Below are positions 11,018 to 22,540 of a stretch of DNA of 60,000 nucleotides, piece by piece (position 1 is the stretch's first letter; every line of letters starts with the position of its first letter). Under the pieces are notes generated by a model, which had not been told where the DNA came from, searched no databases, and saw only the letters and a list, made by a program, of their open reading frames with translations. This DNA is from Bolinopsis microptera (taxonomy: Eukaryota > Ctenophora > Tentaculata > Lobata > Bolinopsidae), in NCBI RefSeq assembly GCF_026151205.1, contig NC_087081.1, positions 11,225,113-11,285,112 on the forward strand, in the 5' to 3' direction. The position numbers were made by a program, and so were the translations under genes.

Positions 11018-13490
11018 AATATTATTATTATTATCTAACTTATAAAACAATCTCGAAATAGTAAAGAAACATCTTAAGAGACTGATAAGTGCCCAAAAAA
11101 ACATAACAGTTCTCTGAAAAATAAAGGTTAATTATGAGGTAAATAATTTTGTCCACAAAACTCTGTTAGAGGCAGTAGCCCTAAGATCATAAAGATCATT
11201 AATATCACGTAATGGTAGGTTTCTTTTATTCAAATCATTTATAATAAACTTTAAAAGATTACTTTGGTGTCGACCAACACGTCCTTTCATGGTAAATAAC
11301 GCATTAACAGCAAATTGAAGAGCTCTCTGAGCTGGTGATGAGCAGTCACTGCGAAGGACATGTCCAAGCATTTTCCAGCGAGCATATATGTCACTCGCTC
11401 TGACAACGGTGTTACACCACAGCGTTCATAAAGTGCTTTATTACTGATAATAATGGGATAAGTCATCTTCAATATTTGACGCAGGTGTCTTCTATGACAT
11501 GCATCAAGTTTGTCAAATAGGTTCTGAGGGGTAGCCCAGCTATTGCAGTTATAGAGCATAACAGATGTAACGTATGCTTCGTATATCTTAATCTTGGTCT
11601 TCAGATTAATCTTAGATCCTTGCATCCAAACTTTCTTGTATTTTTCGAATGCGACATTTCCAAGGATTATACGATGCTGTATGTCTTCTTTACTACATAG
11701 CTTAGAGCCTAGGGACACACACTTCCTCCAAGGTTCTCTATTTCTTAGAGGTTCTCCTTTGTTCTTCTGTTTCTGGTAGGAATACTGAAATAGGAGGAGT
11801 GTCCTTTGTGCTTGAAACTGCTCTGGTTGCTTCGAACATTCTTCTGGTATCATCAGTGGAGTTGATCGTCTCAGCTAGAAGGTCGGCATGAGCGGTTTCA
11901 AGTGTAATAAGGCGCTTTGCAATGTCATTCTTGAGTCTGTTGATTTCCTTACGCAGGATAGTTCTGTCACGCATTTTGTTGTCGTTTAAATGTTGTAGTA
12001 ATTGGTGTCTCTTTTCTGGCATAGAGACGACTTGTGGGTCTGATGTTCTGTGACGTTTGGCTGTGTTTCTTTTCATACCCACTGTTTCAGATGCAGCAAT
12101 TTTAACCGCCTCGAAAAGGTTGTTAAAACTTTCAGTGACTGACTGGGCAGATGTATCAGTTTCAATCTTCTGAGCAGCATTTTGTTGAAAAGAACTTTGA
12201 ACATCTTTGCTACAAACCAATGAGTTGGTGTTATACTGCTTGACTTTGTGTTTGGCAGTACTGTAAAGTTTGTAACGTTTACTGAGGTCAAAAGTTGCTT
12301 TTACAATTTTGTGATCAGATTGAAGTTTTGCACCAGCGTAAGACCTAGCGTCAACAAGCAGAGGGGTACTTCTAGATCTACATAAAACATAATCAATTTG
12401 AGAAAACCAGGGTACAGACTTTTTGGATCTACGGTCTTTAATCCATCCTGTAAAAGTGTTGGTGTGTCTGCTCGCATGTGAAAATGCAGTGTTGGCTGCA
12501 TAGAGTCCATTAGTGATCATGAAAGCTAGCAACCTTTCGCCATTTTCGTTACGCCGACCAATACCATGTCTTCCCATGTTAGTTTGAAGACCACTTTCAA
12601 AATCTGATTTAGTCCGTTTCCCTAGCCTAGCATTAAAATCACCCATGATGAAAAGTTCATGTCTGGCAGGAATTCTGATAGCTTCCTGGAGCTCACAGTA
12701 AAACTCATCAGCAATGCGTGGGTTCTGTATAGATTTGACATTAGTTGGACTGTAGCAGTTTATAATACGGGCTTTCAGTGATGGTTTCCCATGAAACTTT
12801 GATGGTAGAGAAAGGTCCATGTATGCTACTCTGTCACTGATTTGATGGTACGAGACAACATTTGATACAAATTTACTGTTGATAATAAAACCGAGTCCGC
12901 CATGCCAAGACAACTTCTGGTTAAACAAAAGAAGCCTGTGGTTGCCGGGTATAACAGTGTCTGAGTGTTTAGACACCTTAGTTTCTTGGAGGGCTATAAC
13001 ATCCAAGTTGTATCTGTCGCAATCATTTGCAGCTAGATGCTGCGAGTGTTCCTGACTAATGCCTCTAACATTCCATGTGGCGAAGTGGAGAGATGCCACC
13101 GTGAAAAAACCGAACAAAACAAAGCTGAAGAGAAGAACTGTAGGCTTCTTGGAAGCGTCAGACAAAAAGTAAAGAGACAGTACGTGTGCTGGGTACGTGT
13201 GTTCTTAGCACTATTATGTGGCTGTGTTAGAATCATGAAACTCTGTCCAGAATTGCTTCTGTGAATCAGTTCCAAAGTTGAAAAGGGTGTTTTTGCAAAA
13301 GTGGGGGTCTGGGCTTATACTTTGAGTTTACTTTCCGTTCAACTGAACGACGTTTCTAGGACGGTTTATATATTCGATGGTTTGTGACAATTCCTTGTGT
13401 TCCAAATGGACTACTGGTTTTGTTTCATAATCACGTTCCCTCTATGGAAAGCGCCTTAATGAACGAGATGGTAGTCTCTCTACTTGTTTT
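11018..13490 (-). mobile_element. LINE with intact endonuclease but deleted reverse transcriptase
   Basis: On the minus strand an ORF at 13165-11738 encodes an APE-type endonuclease: FATWNVRGISQ, DVIALQETKVS, GGLGFIIN, FIMGDFNARLGK, QIDYVL and LQSDHKIVKATF, which are all the expected catalytic motifs. The protein then passes through the pre-RT linker, and the frame ends near ETEEQRRTSKK. The next frame (11853-11287) already shows post-RT sequence (KIKIYEAYVTSVMLYNCNSW), and the C-terminus (GRVGRHQSNLL, NRVLWTKLFTS) ends at 11132. The whole RT core is missing. An (ATT)n-type stretch at 11018-11036 is probably the LINE 3' tail, and its 5' edge near 13490 is uncertain. It sits inside an intron of the receptor gene in the same orientation. 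Confidence 0.85.
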
Positions 13491-13605
13491 CCCAACCATA
13501 GCTATCTATTATAGAGTGGTACTAATTTAACACTATGAAGGAATTTGTTCGAGTATTGGCTCTTAAATTGTTAGCAGCTGATACTGTTAATAGCAACTGA
13601 CAAAC

Positions 13606-13734
13606 CTTTACAAAAAGCTCCGTTCTCATCTGAACCATCTGAACAGTCTTCTTTACCATTACAATAAATGTATTCCTCGTTGATACATTGTAGACCACCC
13701 GGACATTTTACTTTTCCTCCTTTACAGGTGTAGT
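13606..13734 (-). CDS. LDLa exon of the receptor gene
   Basis: The exon is 129 bp, phase 1-1, with six cysteines and DCSDGSDENGAFC. The acceptor is the variant gaatag instead of aaacag. Confidence 0.78.
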
Positions 13735-13853
13735 CTATTCGGGTAATAGCTCTCTATAGTATAGTGGTACCAATTTAACACTATAAAGGAATTTGTTCGT
13801 GAATTGGCGCTTAAATTTTTAGCAACTGATTATGTTGATAGAAACTGACAAAC

Positions 13854-13979
13854 CTTTACAGAAAGATTCGTTCTCATCTGAACCATCGAAACAGTCTGCC
13901 TTACTGTTACACATTTTTCTCTCCTTGATACATTGTGAAATGCCCGGACATTTTTCCATTCCCTCTCTACATGTGTAGT
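13854..13979 (-). CDS. LDLa exon of the receptor gene, diverged
   Basis: The exon is 126 bp, phase 1-1. It encodes CPGISQCIKERKMCNSKADC followed by FDGSDENESFC. Six cysteines and the calcium ligands are kept, but the first half differs from its neighbours, so it is an older copy. Confidence 0.78.
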
Positions 13980-14109
13980 CTGTTAAGGTAATAATTATCA
14001 ATAAATTATAGTGGTACTAATTTAACACTATGGCGTCTATGAAGAAATTTGTTCGTGTATTGGCGCTTAAATTGTTATCAGCTGATACCATTAATAGTAA
14101 CTGACAAAC

Positions 14110-14238
14110 CTTTACAGAAAGCTCCGTTCTCATCTGAACCATCTCGGCAGTCTTCTTCACCATTACAGTACATGTATTCCTCCTCGATACATTGTAGACC
14201 ACCCGGACATTTTACTTTTCCTCCTTTACAGGTGTAGT
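14110..14238 (-). CDS. LDLa exon of the receptor gene
   Basis: The exon is 129 bp, phase 1-1 (CIEEEYMYCNGEEDC, then RDGSDENGAFC). It and its intron flanks are almost identical to those of the exon at 15303-15428, which points to a recent unit duplication or gene conversion. Confidence 0.8.
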
Positions 14239-14362
14239 CTGTTTGAGTAATAGTTATCAATATATAGTGGCACTCATTTAACATTATGACTATGAAGGAA
14301 TTTGTTCGTGTATTGGCGCTTAAATTGTTAGCGGCTGATACCATTAATAGCAACTGACAAAC

Positions 14363-14488
14363 CTTTACAGAAAGCTCCGTTCTCATCTGAACCATCTGAA
14401 CAGTCTTCTTCACCGTTACACATGTAACCCTCTGAGCTACATTGTAGACCACCCGGACATTTTACTTTTCCTCCTTTACAGGTGTAGT
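14363..14488 (-). CDS. LDLa exon of the receptor gene
   Basis: The exon is 126 bp, phase 1-1 (CSSEGYMCNGEEDC, then SDGSDENGAFC), with six cysteines. It is nearly identical to the exon at 14613. Confidence 0.8.
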
Positions 14489-14612
14489 CTGTTTGGGTAA
14501 TAGTTATCAATATATAGTGGTATTAGTTTAACGCTATGACGAAATTTTTTCGTGTATTGGCGCTTAAACTGTTAGCACTAGCAGCTGATATCATTAATAG
14601 CAACTGACAAAC

Positions 14613-14738
14613 CTTTACAGAAAGCTCCGTTCTCATCTGAACCATCTGAACAGTCTTCTTCACCGTTACACATGTAACCCTCCTCGATACATTGTAGACC
14701 ACCCGGACATTTTACTTTTCCTCCTTTACAGGTGTAGT
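14613..14738 (-). CDS. LDLa exon of the receptor gene
   Basis: The exon is 126 bp, phase 1-1 (CIEEGYMCNGEEDC, then SDGSDENGAFC), with six cysteines and conserved splice sites. Confidence 0.8.
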
Positions 14739-14842
14739 CTGTTTGGGTAATAGTTATCAATATATAGTGGTACTGGTACTAATTTAACACAAGGAAGGAA
14801 TTAGTTCGTGCATTAGCACTTAAATTGTTAGCAGCTGATACT

Positions 14843-14946
14843 CAGTGGCGTAATGACGTTGCCTGTTGTGTTTCTAGAACAAAACAGGCAGTTTTGCTAG
14901 TACCGTAGTTAAGTTTTTCAAAATTGTCCCACATACAAACGACGAT

Positions 14947-14979
<33 letters not shown>

Positions 14980-15012
14980 AGCAGGGTCAGCGGGCCCTTC
15001 GTTACGCCACTG
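14843..15012. mobile_element. 170-bp hAT MITE with a long poly-C tract
   Basis: The ends are CAGTGGCGTAAT and CGTTACGCCACTG. It is flanked by ctgatact (14835-14842) and ctgttact (15013-15020), an 8-bp duplication with one mismatch, and the neighbouring introns keep the empty site (gcagctgatactgttaatag). A run of about 33 C is inside. The same family occurs at 23191-23581 and 30805-31109. Confidence 0.85.
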
Positions 15013-15040
15013 CTGTTACTGTTAATAGCAACTGAAAAAC

Positions 15041-15178
15041 CTTTACAGAGAGCTCCGTTCTCATCTGAACCATCTGAACAGTCTTCTTTGCCGTCACACA
15101 TTATAGAATATTTGTTGAAATCCCACACACATTGTAGACCACCCGGACATTTTACTTTTCCTCCTTTACAGGTGTAGT
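15041..15178 (-). CDS. LDLa exon of the receptor gene, with a 4-residue longer loop
   Basis: The exon is 138 bp, phase 1-1. Loop 2 reads CVWDFNKYSIMCDGKEDC, longer than in its siblings. Six cysteines and DCSDGSDENGALC are intact. The donor is the variant AAAG/gtttttc. Confidence 0.78.
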
Positions 15179-15302
15179 CTGTTTGAGTAATAGTTATCAA
15201 TATATAGTGGTACTAATTTAACACTATGACTATGAAGGAATTTGTTCGTGTATTGGCGCTTAAATTGTTATCAGCTGATACCATTAATAGTAACTGACAA
15301 AC

Positions 15303-15428
15303 CTTTACAGAAAGCTCCTTTCTCATCTGAACCATCTCGGCAGTCTTCTTCACCATTACAGTACATGTATTCCTCCTCGATACATTGTAGACCACCCGGA
15401 CATTTTACTTTTCCTCCTTTACAGGTGC
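15303..15428 (-). CDS. LDLa exon of the receptor gene, first of the visible array
   Basis: The exon is 126 bp, phase 1-1. It starts GTCKGG because the usual actac after the acceptor is shortened to gc. Six cysteines are present. No signal-peptide exon was recognised upstream (above 15430), so the gene's 5' end is unresolved. Confidence 0.75.
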
Positions 15429-15472
15429 CTGTTTGGTAAAAGCTATTTATATAATCGTACTTATTTAACGAT

Positions 15473-15650
15473 TCTGGGGCAAAATTTGTAGTGTTCCCGT
15501 TTGTTGCGACAAGGAAACGGCTTTTACATACGTTTCAATGTAAAATTATTTATTATATAGAAGAGTTGAAAGTATTAAAATATCTCCTTATGCTGATAAG
15601 AGCCTTTTCCTTGTCGCAACAAACGGGATCACTACCTATTTTGCCCCAAA
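15473..15650. repeat. Fold-back MITE with long imperfect inverted arms
   Basis: The left arm runs tggggcaaaat, tagtg, tcccgtttgttgcgacaagg. The right arm is its complement (ccttgtcgcaacaaacggga, cacta, attttgcccca). The arms are about 48 bp with few mismatches, around a loop of about 80 bp. A related ttccttgtcgca fragment lies near 34100. Confidence 0.75.
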
Positions 15651-15738
15651 GTCATTACAAAAATGCGACTAATAAATAATGTTCCGTTCCGAATATTACA
15701 GTTACACTAATTTAAAATATTAATAAAGTAAGTTTCTG

Positions 15739-15932
15739 CTCTTTTCGTAGAAATCCGAAACTTTTCTAGTCTAAGTTTTATTTGATCCGGAGTTTACAGG
15801 TGGCTCTTTTCGTAGAAATCTGAAACTTTTCTAATCTAAGTTTTATTTGGTCCGCAGTATACAGGTGGCTCTTTTCGTAGAAATCTGAAACTTTTCTAAT
15901 CTAAGTTTTATTTGGTCCGGATTTTACAGGTC
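15739..15932. repeat. Three tandem units of 64-65 bp
   Basis: Units start at 15739, 15803 and 15868, each beginning gctcttttcgtagaaatc and running through cttttcta, tctaagttttattt and ttacagg. They differ by a few bases. No coding sense is seen. Confidence 0.85.
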
Positions 15933-17059
15933 CGAAATTCATAAAAGCTGCACTTTCAAATTAACACAATCTAACATTTTACCTGGTTGCCGTGGTTGCT
16001 GTAAAGATAGCTGGCAGATATTCGATAGCACCAGTAGAAGTTGAATTATCATTATCATGACTGAATATGAATGTGTACAGATCAGCTGAGAGTTTCAAAG
16101 CACAAAGTATTGCAGTATTTTTTTAATTAATTTTTTTGATCTCGGTACTTCATTTCGTAAATCCGTCGATATATAATTATGAAATTAACAATTCAGTGAC
16201 ACTGACATGAAATCCAACTATTTTCGTATTTTTCAAAGTTGCAAAAAAACTATTCTTACTTGATGAATTTGACATTGAAAAAGTCAGACATGAGAGAGAG
16301 GTTTATTGTTTTTCATTATTGGCATATAGAAGGGCTCAAGTTGAATGCTCCCACTCCCAGTCCCACTATTAAAAAACGCTCGCTCAAATCATTACAAATT
16401 CTTGTGAAAAGACCCTGAGGGTATGAAAGTAATCTGATCGGTGTATTTTTGGACGCTGATTCCAAATCACCCCCCATAAAGTAGGGTAAAAATGCTTCCC
16501 TGGAGAGTTATGGGCAAAAAACTTTGGTCACATGATCGACGGGCTAGTAAGTTTTTTTTTGTTGTTCTATTTTTAGGACAACAGTAAAAATGTAGGTGGG
16601 AATCAAAGAAATTAGCGAGAGTGACAGTCATATGAGAGATAGGGGGTTGTTCCCCTTTTCCCGCTTCCTACAATTAAACTCATGAGCAGCCCCATAAATT
16701 GATGGACGATTTGCACCCTTAACGGGTGATACTCGTAAAACATTTGTCCAAGACCGTCGACGAGTCCAACTCGGCGCGCGTCTTGGTAGGTTTTTAAACC
16801 TACAATTTTCACCCCAGAGAGGATATGTGTTATAATGGTAGTGGTACTACTAGTACTTCGAGACGAAGCAAGCACGATAGTATATTTCTGGGAAACTCTG
16901 TGCATATATATACAAACGATAACCCACTATATTGTATATATCTTAATTAGTTTGATACTGATAGAGGTAAAACTAAATATAGCTCCTACCTTACAACTCG
17001 ACGACAATAGTGAATAGCCCAGTATCTGAACGAATTGTCATCAACAACAAGAGTAGTAC
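15933..17059. other. Non-coding DNA with fragments of dispersed repeats
   Basis: No gene is seen. The stretch 16436-16540 (ggacgctgattccaaatcac onward) matches the interior of the small element at 49474-49834. The stretch 16735-16810 (gtcgacgagtccaactcggc) matches, in the opposite orientation, the interior of the hAT element at 23191-23581. The rest is AT-rich. Confidence 0.6.
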
Positions 17060-17148
17060 TTACTGGGCGGCGCTCAGCCTGCAGTCATTCCGCCGAATCT
17101 TTATATCATTTATGTTTATGAACATAATAGCCTGGGGTCCCCACGTAA
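17060..17148. mobile_element. MITE of the TTACTGGG family, copy 1
   Basis: It begins TTACTGGGC and ends CCACGTAA, and is flanked by gagtagtac on both sides (17051-17059 and 17149-17157). Two more copies of the family lie at 22100-22193 and 41378-41537. Confidence 0.8.
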
Positions 17149-17519
17149 GAGTAGTACGAGAGCTTGAATTGTGCAACATATCATTTTTGCAACATGATTG
17201 TGCAACATGTTATGGAGATATTTGCAATAATATAACTTGCCGAACTGGAGTGCGTGTCAAACTAAGGTACGTGTACCGTTTTATTTATCCACTATAACAG
17301 GCGTTTATAAAGAGTTACAGGCCCTAGGGGGGTAATGTTGCAGTTTAGTCAATACAATTAAACATGATGATCATTATATATATATATAAACTTACAACTT
17401 AACAACCTCGATTGTCCAGTCACTCCAGACCAAATATCACAGCTTTGACACACTGTCACTGACACTAGTTGTAGTACACAAAATCTTACTTCACGTGGTG
17501 TTTTTAAGTCTCTCGCCTG

Positions 17520-17617
17520 AATGCTTTTATGCGATAATCTTGTAGTTCTGTTGCCATGGCGACATTTAACAAGCGATAAATGTCGCCATGGCAACAAGAT
17601 TATCGCATAAAAGCATT
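17520..17617. repeat. Near-perfect hairpin of about 40-bp arms
   Basis: The left arm aatgcttttatgcgataatc, ttg, ccatggcgacattta is repeated as its exact complement on the right, apart from an 8-base insertion (near 17543-17550) in the left arm. The loop is about 10 bases. It is probably a tiny MITE. Any open frame across it is chance. Confidence 0.8.
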
Positions 17618-17828
17618 GTCATAAATCTGGGCAAAATTCTGATCGCAAAAAATAATTACAAATTAATATAAGATATATATATAAGATCAAAAGACTATAG
17701 TAATAAATTAACTGTAGTAAAGAAATTAGACGGAGCTGGTGTGGTAAATTAAGCTTATCGCTATAAGTATAACTATAAATATAATTTGTTAGTTCGACAA
17801 CACGTCTAGTGGAGCTGATCTCTGCAAA

Positions 17829-19758
17829 ATGAACTACCACAGTAAACTTAGTAACACCAGCTCCGCTATCAACACCTGGAGTAAGAGAGACTTAACTCTG
17901 ATAGGAAAGTGTACAATTATTAAATCTCTTATTCTTTCCCAGTTCACTTACCTTATCATACCACTAGAAACTCCTGATACTAACACCATCAGTAAAATAG
18001 ACACTATGATATTTCACTTCTTGTGGGGTTGTAAGAGGGATAAGTTGAAACGTGATATTGTTACTTCTCCTCGTGAATGTGGGGGTCTAGGTCTCTTCTA
18101 TACTAACGATTTTATTATATGTTTAAAAGTGTCACTTATAGGAAAAGTTATCGATCCTAATTTCCAACATGCCTGGAAAAATATTATCATCAATCAGCTT
18201 TTACACCCAAATATACCAACTGTGTGTATAGAAAACTGTCTCACATTAAAGAATACTGGTTTTACCTTTAACCTTCTTCGCCATTATAAGCTTTGGAAGT
18301 CTATTTCTTCACAGTCAAGTAAGAGTACAGTCAACCACTGTGTGTGGGGAAGCGACGTAATAACGGACATTGGCTCCAAGCTCTGGAACGATATTCTTAT
18401 TGATAGAAATATCATCTATCTTTCTGATTTCGTTTCAGAGGAAGGTAACCTCTTAAGTTTTCAGCAATTTCTGAGAAAGTGGGGCCAAACAAGTAGTATA
18501 ATCTCTTCGACTCAATATGCGAGTATAAAATTGGGAATACGTCGATTTAATAATACCGATACGTTTACAAGTAACATTACATTTATCGATACCCAACTTT
18601 CACTTCGCTTTTGGGGAGGTAGGAATACCCCCAACTCTAGAGATACTCCTCTCACTATCAAAGGTAGAAACATTAGAGATACCATGTCTAAGCGTTTAGA
18701 TCCCAGCACCCTTCCTCCAATGAGGAACTGGAGTGCTAACCTCTCCTCAACGGATATTGATTGGATTAGTATTTTTACGGATATTTTTACTTCTTTCTCA
18801 AATAACTTCAAACTTATTCAGTACCAATATAAGCTCCTTCACCGGATTAGTACTTGTCGGTACATGAGATATAAAATGAAGATTGAAAAAGATAGTCCAA
18901 ATTGCTCGTTATGTAATCACAACCTCGAAACTATCTCTCACATATTTATTGACTGTCCAGCCACAAGCTCTTTCCTACAGGGAGTAAATCTGTTTATTAG
19001 ATCGAATATTGACGCAAATTATGACGACCCATATCGCCACTATTTGATTTGCTTAAATCACAGAGATAAAAGTGTTAACTTCGTAAATTCGGTTTGCTGT
19101 TGGTTTATTGGAAGGAGTTTCCAGAACAAGGAACCCCTATTCTGGGAGCGATATCTTAAACATCTTAAGCTTTTCTTATTAGGTGAAAAACCGGATATTA
19201 TACGGTGCCTTAAAGACGTTATACCTTGATGACCATTTTATACCCAAAGTACTGGATCCACTATACACTCTTGTTTATTTATTCTCTCGAAATTACAGCC
19301 GTGCCTTACCTTTACCCTTTATTTCACAAGTTGTAGCCAGTGGAGTTATCTCCACTACTAGTATTGATATAGAGTCACATTTAAAACCAGTAGTATCTCT
19401 CCTTTTTCTCTCCATCTTATGTGCTATTTATTACTCTATATCCACTGACTTTATTCGACGTATTATCTAAAAGAATAAAAAAAATTGTGTGCGTGTGTTT
19501 TTATATTTATTTTGCTACGGCGCATGTGAAACCCCAGGGCATCCAGCACCGGAGAAGCTGAAATGACACTCTCTGAACCCTTGGTGCCGCTCAGATTTTC
19601 CCTCTTGGCTGGTAAGCCGAGTCTTGATCGATTAACTTAGCTTCTTCGGTACAACACAGACCGGAGGGTACTATTAGCCGCTTTGCCGGTGGTATCCTCC
19701 TGGTGTCCTGGGGTTTGGCAGGTTCCTCATTAAAAAAAAAAAAAAAAAAAAAAAAAAA
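17829..19758 (+). mobile_element. 5'-truncated L1-like (L1/Tx1-type) LINE with poly(A) tail
   Basis: A 466-residue frame (17829-19229) begins in the post-RT region: WSKRDLTLIGKCTIIKSLIL, FHFLWGCKRDKLKRDI and SPRECGGLGL are typical of L1-group ORF2. It ends with a zf-RVT-like domain (FKLIQYQYKLLHRISTCRYM, then CSLCNHNLETISHIFIDCP). The RT itself is missing. A 3' UTR follows, ending in a run of 27 A (19732-19758), which marks the 3' end of a target-primed insertion. The upstream limit, near 17800, is not sharply defined. Confidence 0.82.
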
Positions 19759-21598
19759 TGCCAGGGCTGACTGCCCTGGCATGACCCCAAACTTTATGGA
19801 ATGGGTAACACCTAGTGAAGAGGAAAATGAACCTGGAGTAAACTACATGAACCTGAAAGCTCACAAACCAGAGAAAAACTACCCTGGGAGACTTATCAGC
19901 ACTGGATGTAACTCTTACATCAAGAACCTCTCAATATTCACAGCAGAAGAACTAAAGAAGGTAACCCTGCCCCATTGCCTCATGGATTCTAATGATCTAC
20001 TTATGAAGATGAAAGAACTCAATGAGTCAGGAAGATTGACTGGGAAGACCATCTACCACGTTACATTTGATATTGTAAACATGTTCCCCAGCATTTCAAA
20101 GGAGATTGGACTACCAGCCTGTAGAACCTTACTAGACCAAAGAAGTACTAAACTTTTCTCCACAGACTGCGTTATGGAAGCTTTGGAGATAACCCTGGAT
20201 AACAACATCACTGTTTTCAATGGCAACATGTATGTACAGACAAGTGGAACTGCGATGGGTCCAAATAATGCTTGCCAGTATGCAGACTCAGCTCTCAGCC
20301 CCTTGGACAGTAAGATCGTGGAGAGCCAAGAAATCACAACCCCTGAGTTCTATGGCAGATACCGTGACGACATATACATCACCTGGACTGAGTCACTGGA
20401 GAAGCTAGACCAGTTCCTACTTTGGCTCAATCAATACCATCCAAACCTCAAGTTTACAATGTCGACACCTTCTACAGAGGGGACTGAATTTCTAGACCTG
20501 TTTATTTACTCGAAAAATTGCAAGCTAGAAACTAGGACGTACTGCAAACCTAGTGATGCCCATAGCTATTTACTCCCACAATCCTGCCACCCTACACACA
20601 TAGCAGAGAATATTCCATATGGAGTAGCACACCGAGTGTTCAAAAACTGTTCAGAGGAAGAAGAGTATTTGAAATGTAAAATTGAATTTAGTGAATATCT
20701 AGAAGATAGGAATTACAATAAAGATCTTATCCATAAATCCTTTGAGAAAGTTGAGTTACTTAAACGGGATGATCTGATTTCAAAAAACCTTACAAGCTCT
20801 AATAGTAAGAAGAGTGAAAGATGTTTTCCTTTAGTTTGTGATTTTGACCCTAACTTACCTCCAATTGGTAAAATAGTTAACAAGAATAAATTTATCCTTG
20901 GCCTAGACCCCTTTTTAAAGTCTGTGATCCAGCCTAGCAAAGTATTTGTTTCATATCGTGGTAATAAAACTATCAAAGAAACTTTAGTTCCGAGTAAACT
21001 TTCAGAAGATCGTAAGTATCATGAAGATAGTAATGTTATAGCTTTAAACTCTAACACTGAAAATGTGGCTCTGCCTACTAGTATAGAAGAGGGGGGATGT
21101 TATCATTGTAACTCCAGATGTAAAGCCTGTAGAATGTATATTTGTGAATCAAAAACAGCTCAGAGCTACCACTCGGGGTACACTGTTAACATCATTGGAC
21201 AACTAGACTGCAACACAGTAGGGGTGTGCTATCTAGTAAGGGATAAAGTCTGCAGACGTGCTTCAGTAGGAAGCACAGTTAACAATTTTAAGACCAGATG
21301 GCAGAACCACAAATCACATATTAGGAAAGCGGTTAGGAGTTGTGAAATTTCTTGTCATTTTAACGATAACCAGTTCCATAATCTTACCAAAGAGCCCTTA
21401 AAAACGTTTGACACTGAGTTATCCGATCAGATAGAGGTTATTATTTTTGAAAAGCTAGATTTTATAAAATGTTTAACCTTAGAAGATAGAAGTAGGGTTG
21501 CTAAAGAAAGAGAATCATTTTGGCAAAACCAGCTTATGACCCTCAGTGATTTTGGAGGACTTAATAAACGTAGTGCTCTTAATGAAATAAAAAATTGA
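19759..21598 (+). mobile_element. Penelope-like element ORF (RT plus GIY-YIG), N-terminally truncated
   Basis: From the ATG at 19781 the frame gives 605 residues. RT motifs in order: PGRLISTGCNSYIKNL, HVTFDIVNMFPSIS (motif A), GTAMGPNNACQYADSAL (motif B), RYRDDIYITW (catalytic DD), LKFTMSTPSTEGTEFLDL, and KPSDAHSYLLP with SCHPTHIAENIPYG, which is characteristic of Penelope-like RTs. The C-terminus has a cysteine cluster (CYHCNSRCKACRMYIC) and a GIY-YIG-type nuclease (GVCYLVRD, RASVGSTVNNFKTRWQNHK, FWQNQL). The second YIG tyrosine is replaced (ASVG). The frame is continuous to the stop at 21598. The N-terminal region expected before the RT is missing. The element abuts the L1 poly(A) exactly, with a 23-base hairpin (tgccagggc/gccctggca) at the joint. 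Confidence 0.88.
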
Positions 21599-21905
21599 CC
21601 TTTATATGATATGCTTTAATATTAATCTTTCCACAGACACTTGCATTTTGATGTTTACTTTCACCTCTGCATCTTTTGTTTATATCTTATGATTGAATGA
21701 GACTTACTCACAAATTTCCCATCTCAGTATTGATCTATTTTTGTCATGTTTTTAATTTACTTCATAGAACAGTTATTTTAATAAACTTGCTTTCAGAATG
21801 AGACATGTAAAGATTACACAATCGATAGCTTAATGTGAATTTCGTGTTTTACTGTTTCACTGAATGTCTCAAATATATATATATAATTTGTTATCATATC
21901 GTGTG

Positions 21906-22004
21906 TTGACCATTGTTAATGATCTGGCCCGGCGCGCGCTAACATTTCGAGAAGAAAGCGAAGCGCGCTACTTCGAAGAAATTTAGACGAGTAACATCCG
22001 TCAA
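21906..22004 (+). mobile_element. Small MITE with TTGAC...GTCAA ends, copy 1
   Basis: It starts ttgaccattgttaatgatct and ends gagtaacatccgtcaa. It is one of three copies within 860 bp. Confidence 0.7.
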
Positions 22005-22099
22005 GGCCGTAATCAACCGTAAGCATTTGAACCCCCCCCCCCCCTTCCCCCCTTCGGCTGATTACGTAATATGTGAACAACCCCTAAGCTTACCAATTT

Positions 22100-22193
22100 T
22101 TACCTGGGGACCTCAGGCTATCATGTTCATTAACATAGAATAAAATTTCGAATAGAGATTCGGCGGAATGACAGGCTGAGCGCGGCCCAGTAA
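22100..22193 (+). mobile_element. MITE of the TTACTGGG family, copy 2
   Basis: It starts TTACCTGGGG and ends GCCCAGTAA. The flank accaattt is duplicated (22092-22099 and 22194-22201). It sits inside a TAGG-family fragment, and the copy at 46200-46230 shows the uninterrupted sequence. Confidence 0.8.
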
Positions 22194-22540
22194 ACCAATT
22201 TTTGTTGCAATCGGAGGTCGGGAAGGATACTCAATATCTATTTGTTTGAAGAAAATTGTGCTGGCCGAAATTAGCGCTAAAAAACCATCCTACAGTCGGC
22301 ACGCGCGGCTCACTGTCCACTGTCGATGGCGCAGCTACATACCTAACAATGGTCAAGCTTGACCTCGCGCGCGACATTAACAATTAAGCATGATTTGCAC
22401 GCGTGGCGCATTCCAATGTTCAAGCAGCTAGCATGGCACGTGACACAATTCAGCCAATCAGAGTACAGGAATCCGCAAAGTTAAAGTTGCACACTTTTGA
22501 TCGGCCCAAAATGGGACTTTTCTTTGTTTCTGGAGATTTT

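Noticed and set aside
14874-15200. Minus-strand frame with a long glycine run following an LDLa module
   Set aside because: The glycines come from the poly-C tract of the hAT MITE in the intron; the LDLa exon ends at its donor (15041).
19703-19780. Extended N-terminus with poly-lysine for the Penelope-like protein
   Set aside because: It is L1 3' UTR and poly(A) tail read in phase; the ATG at 19781 is the first plausible start.
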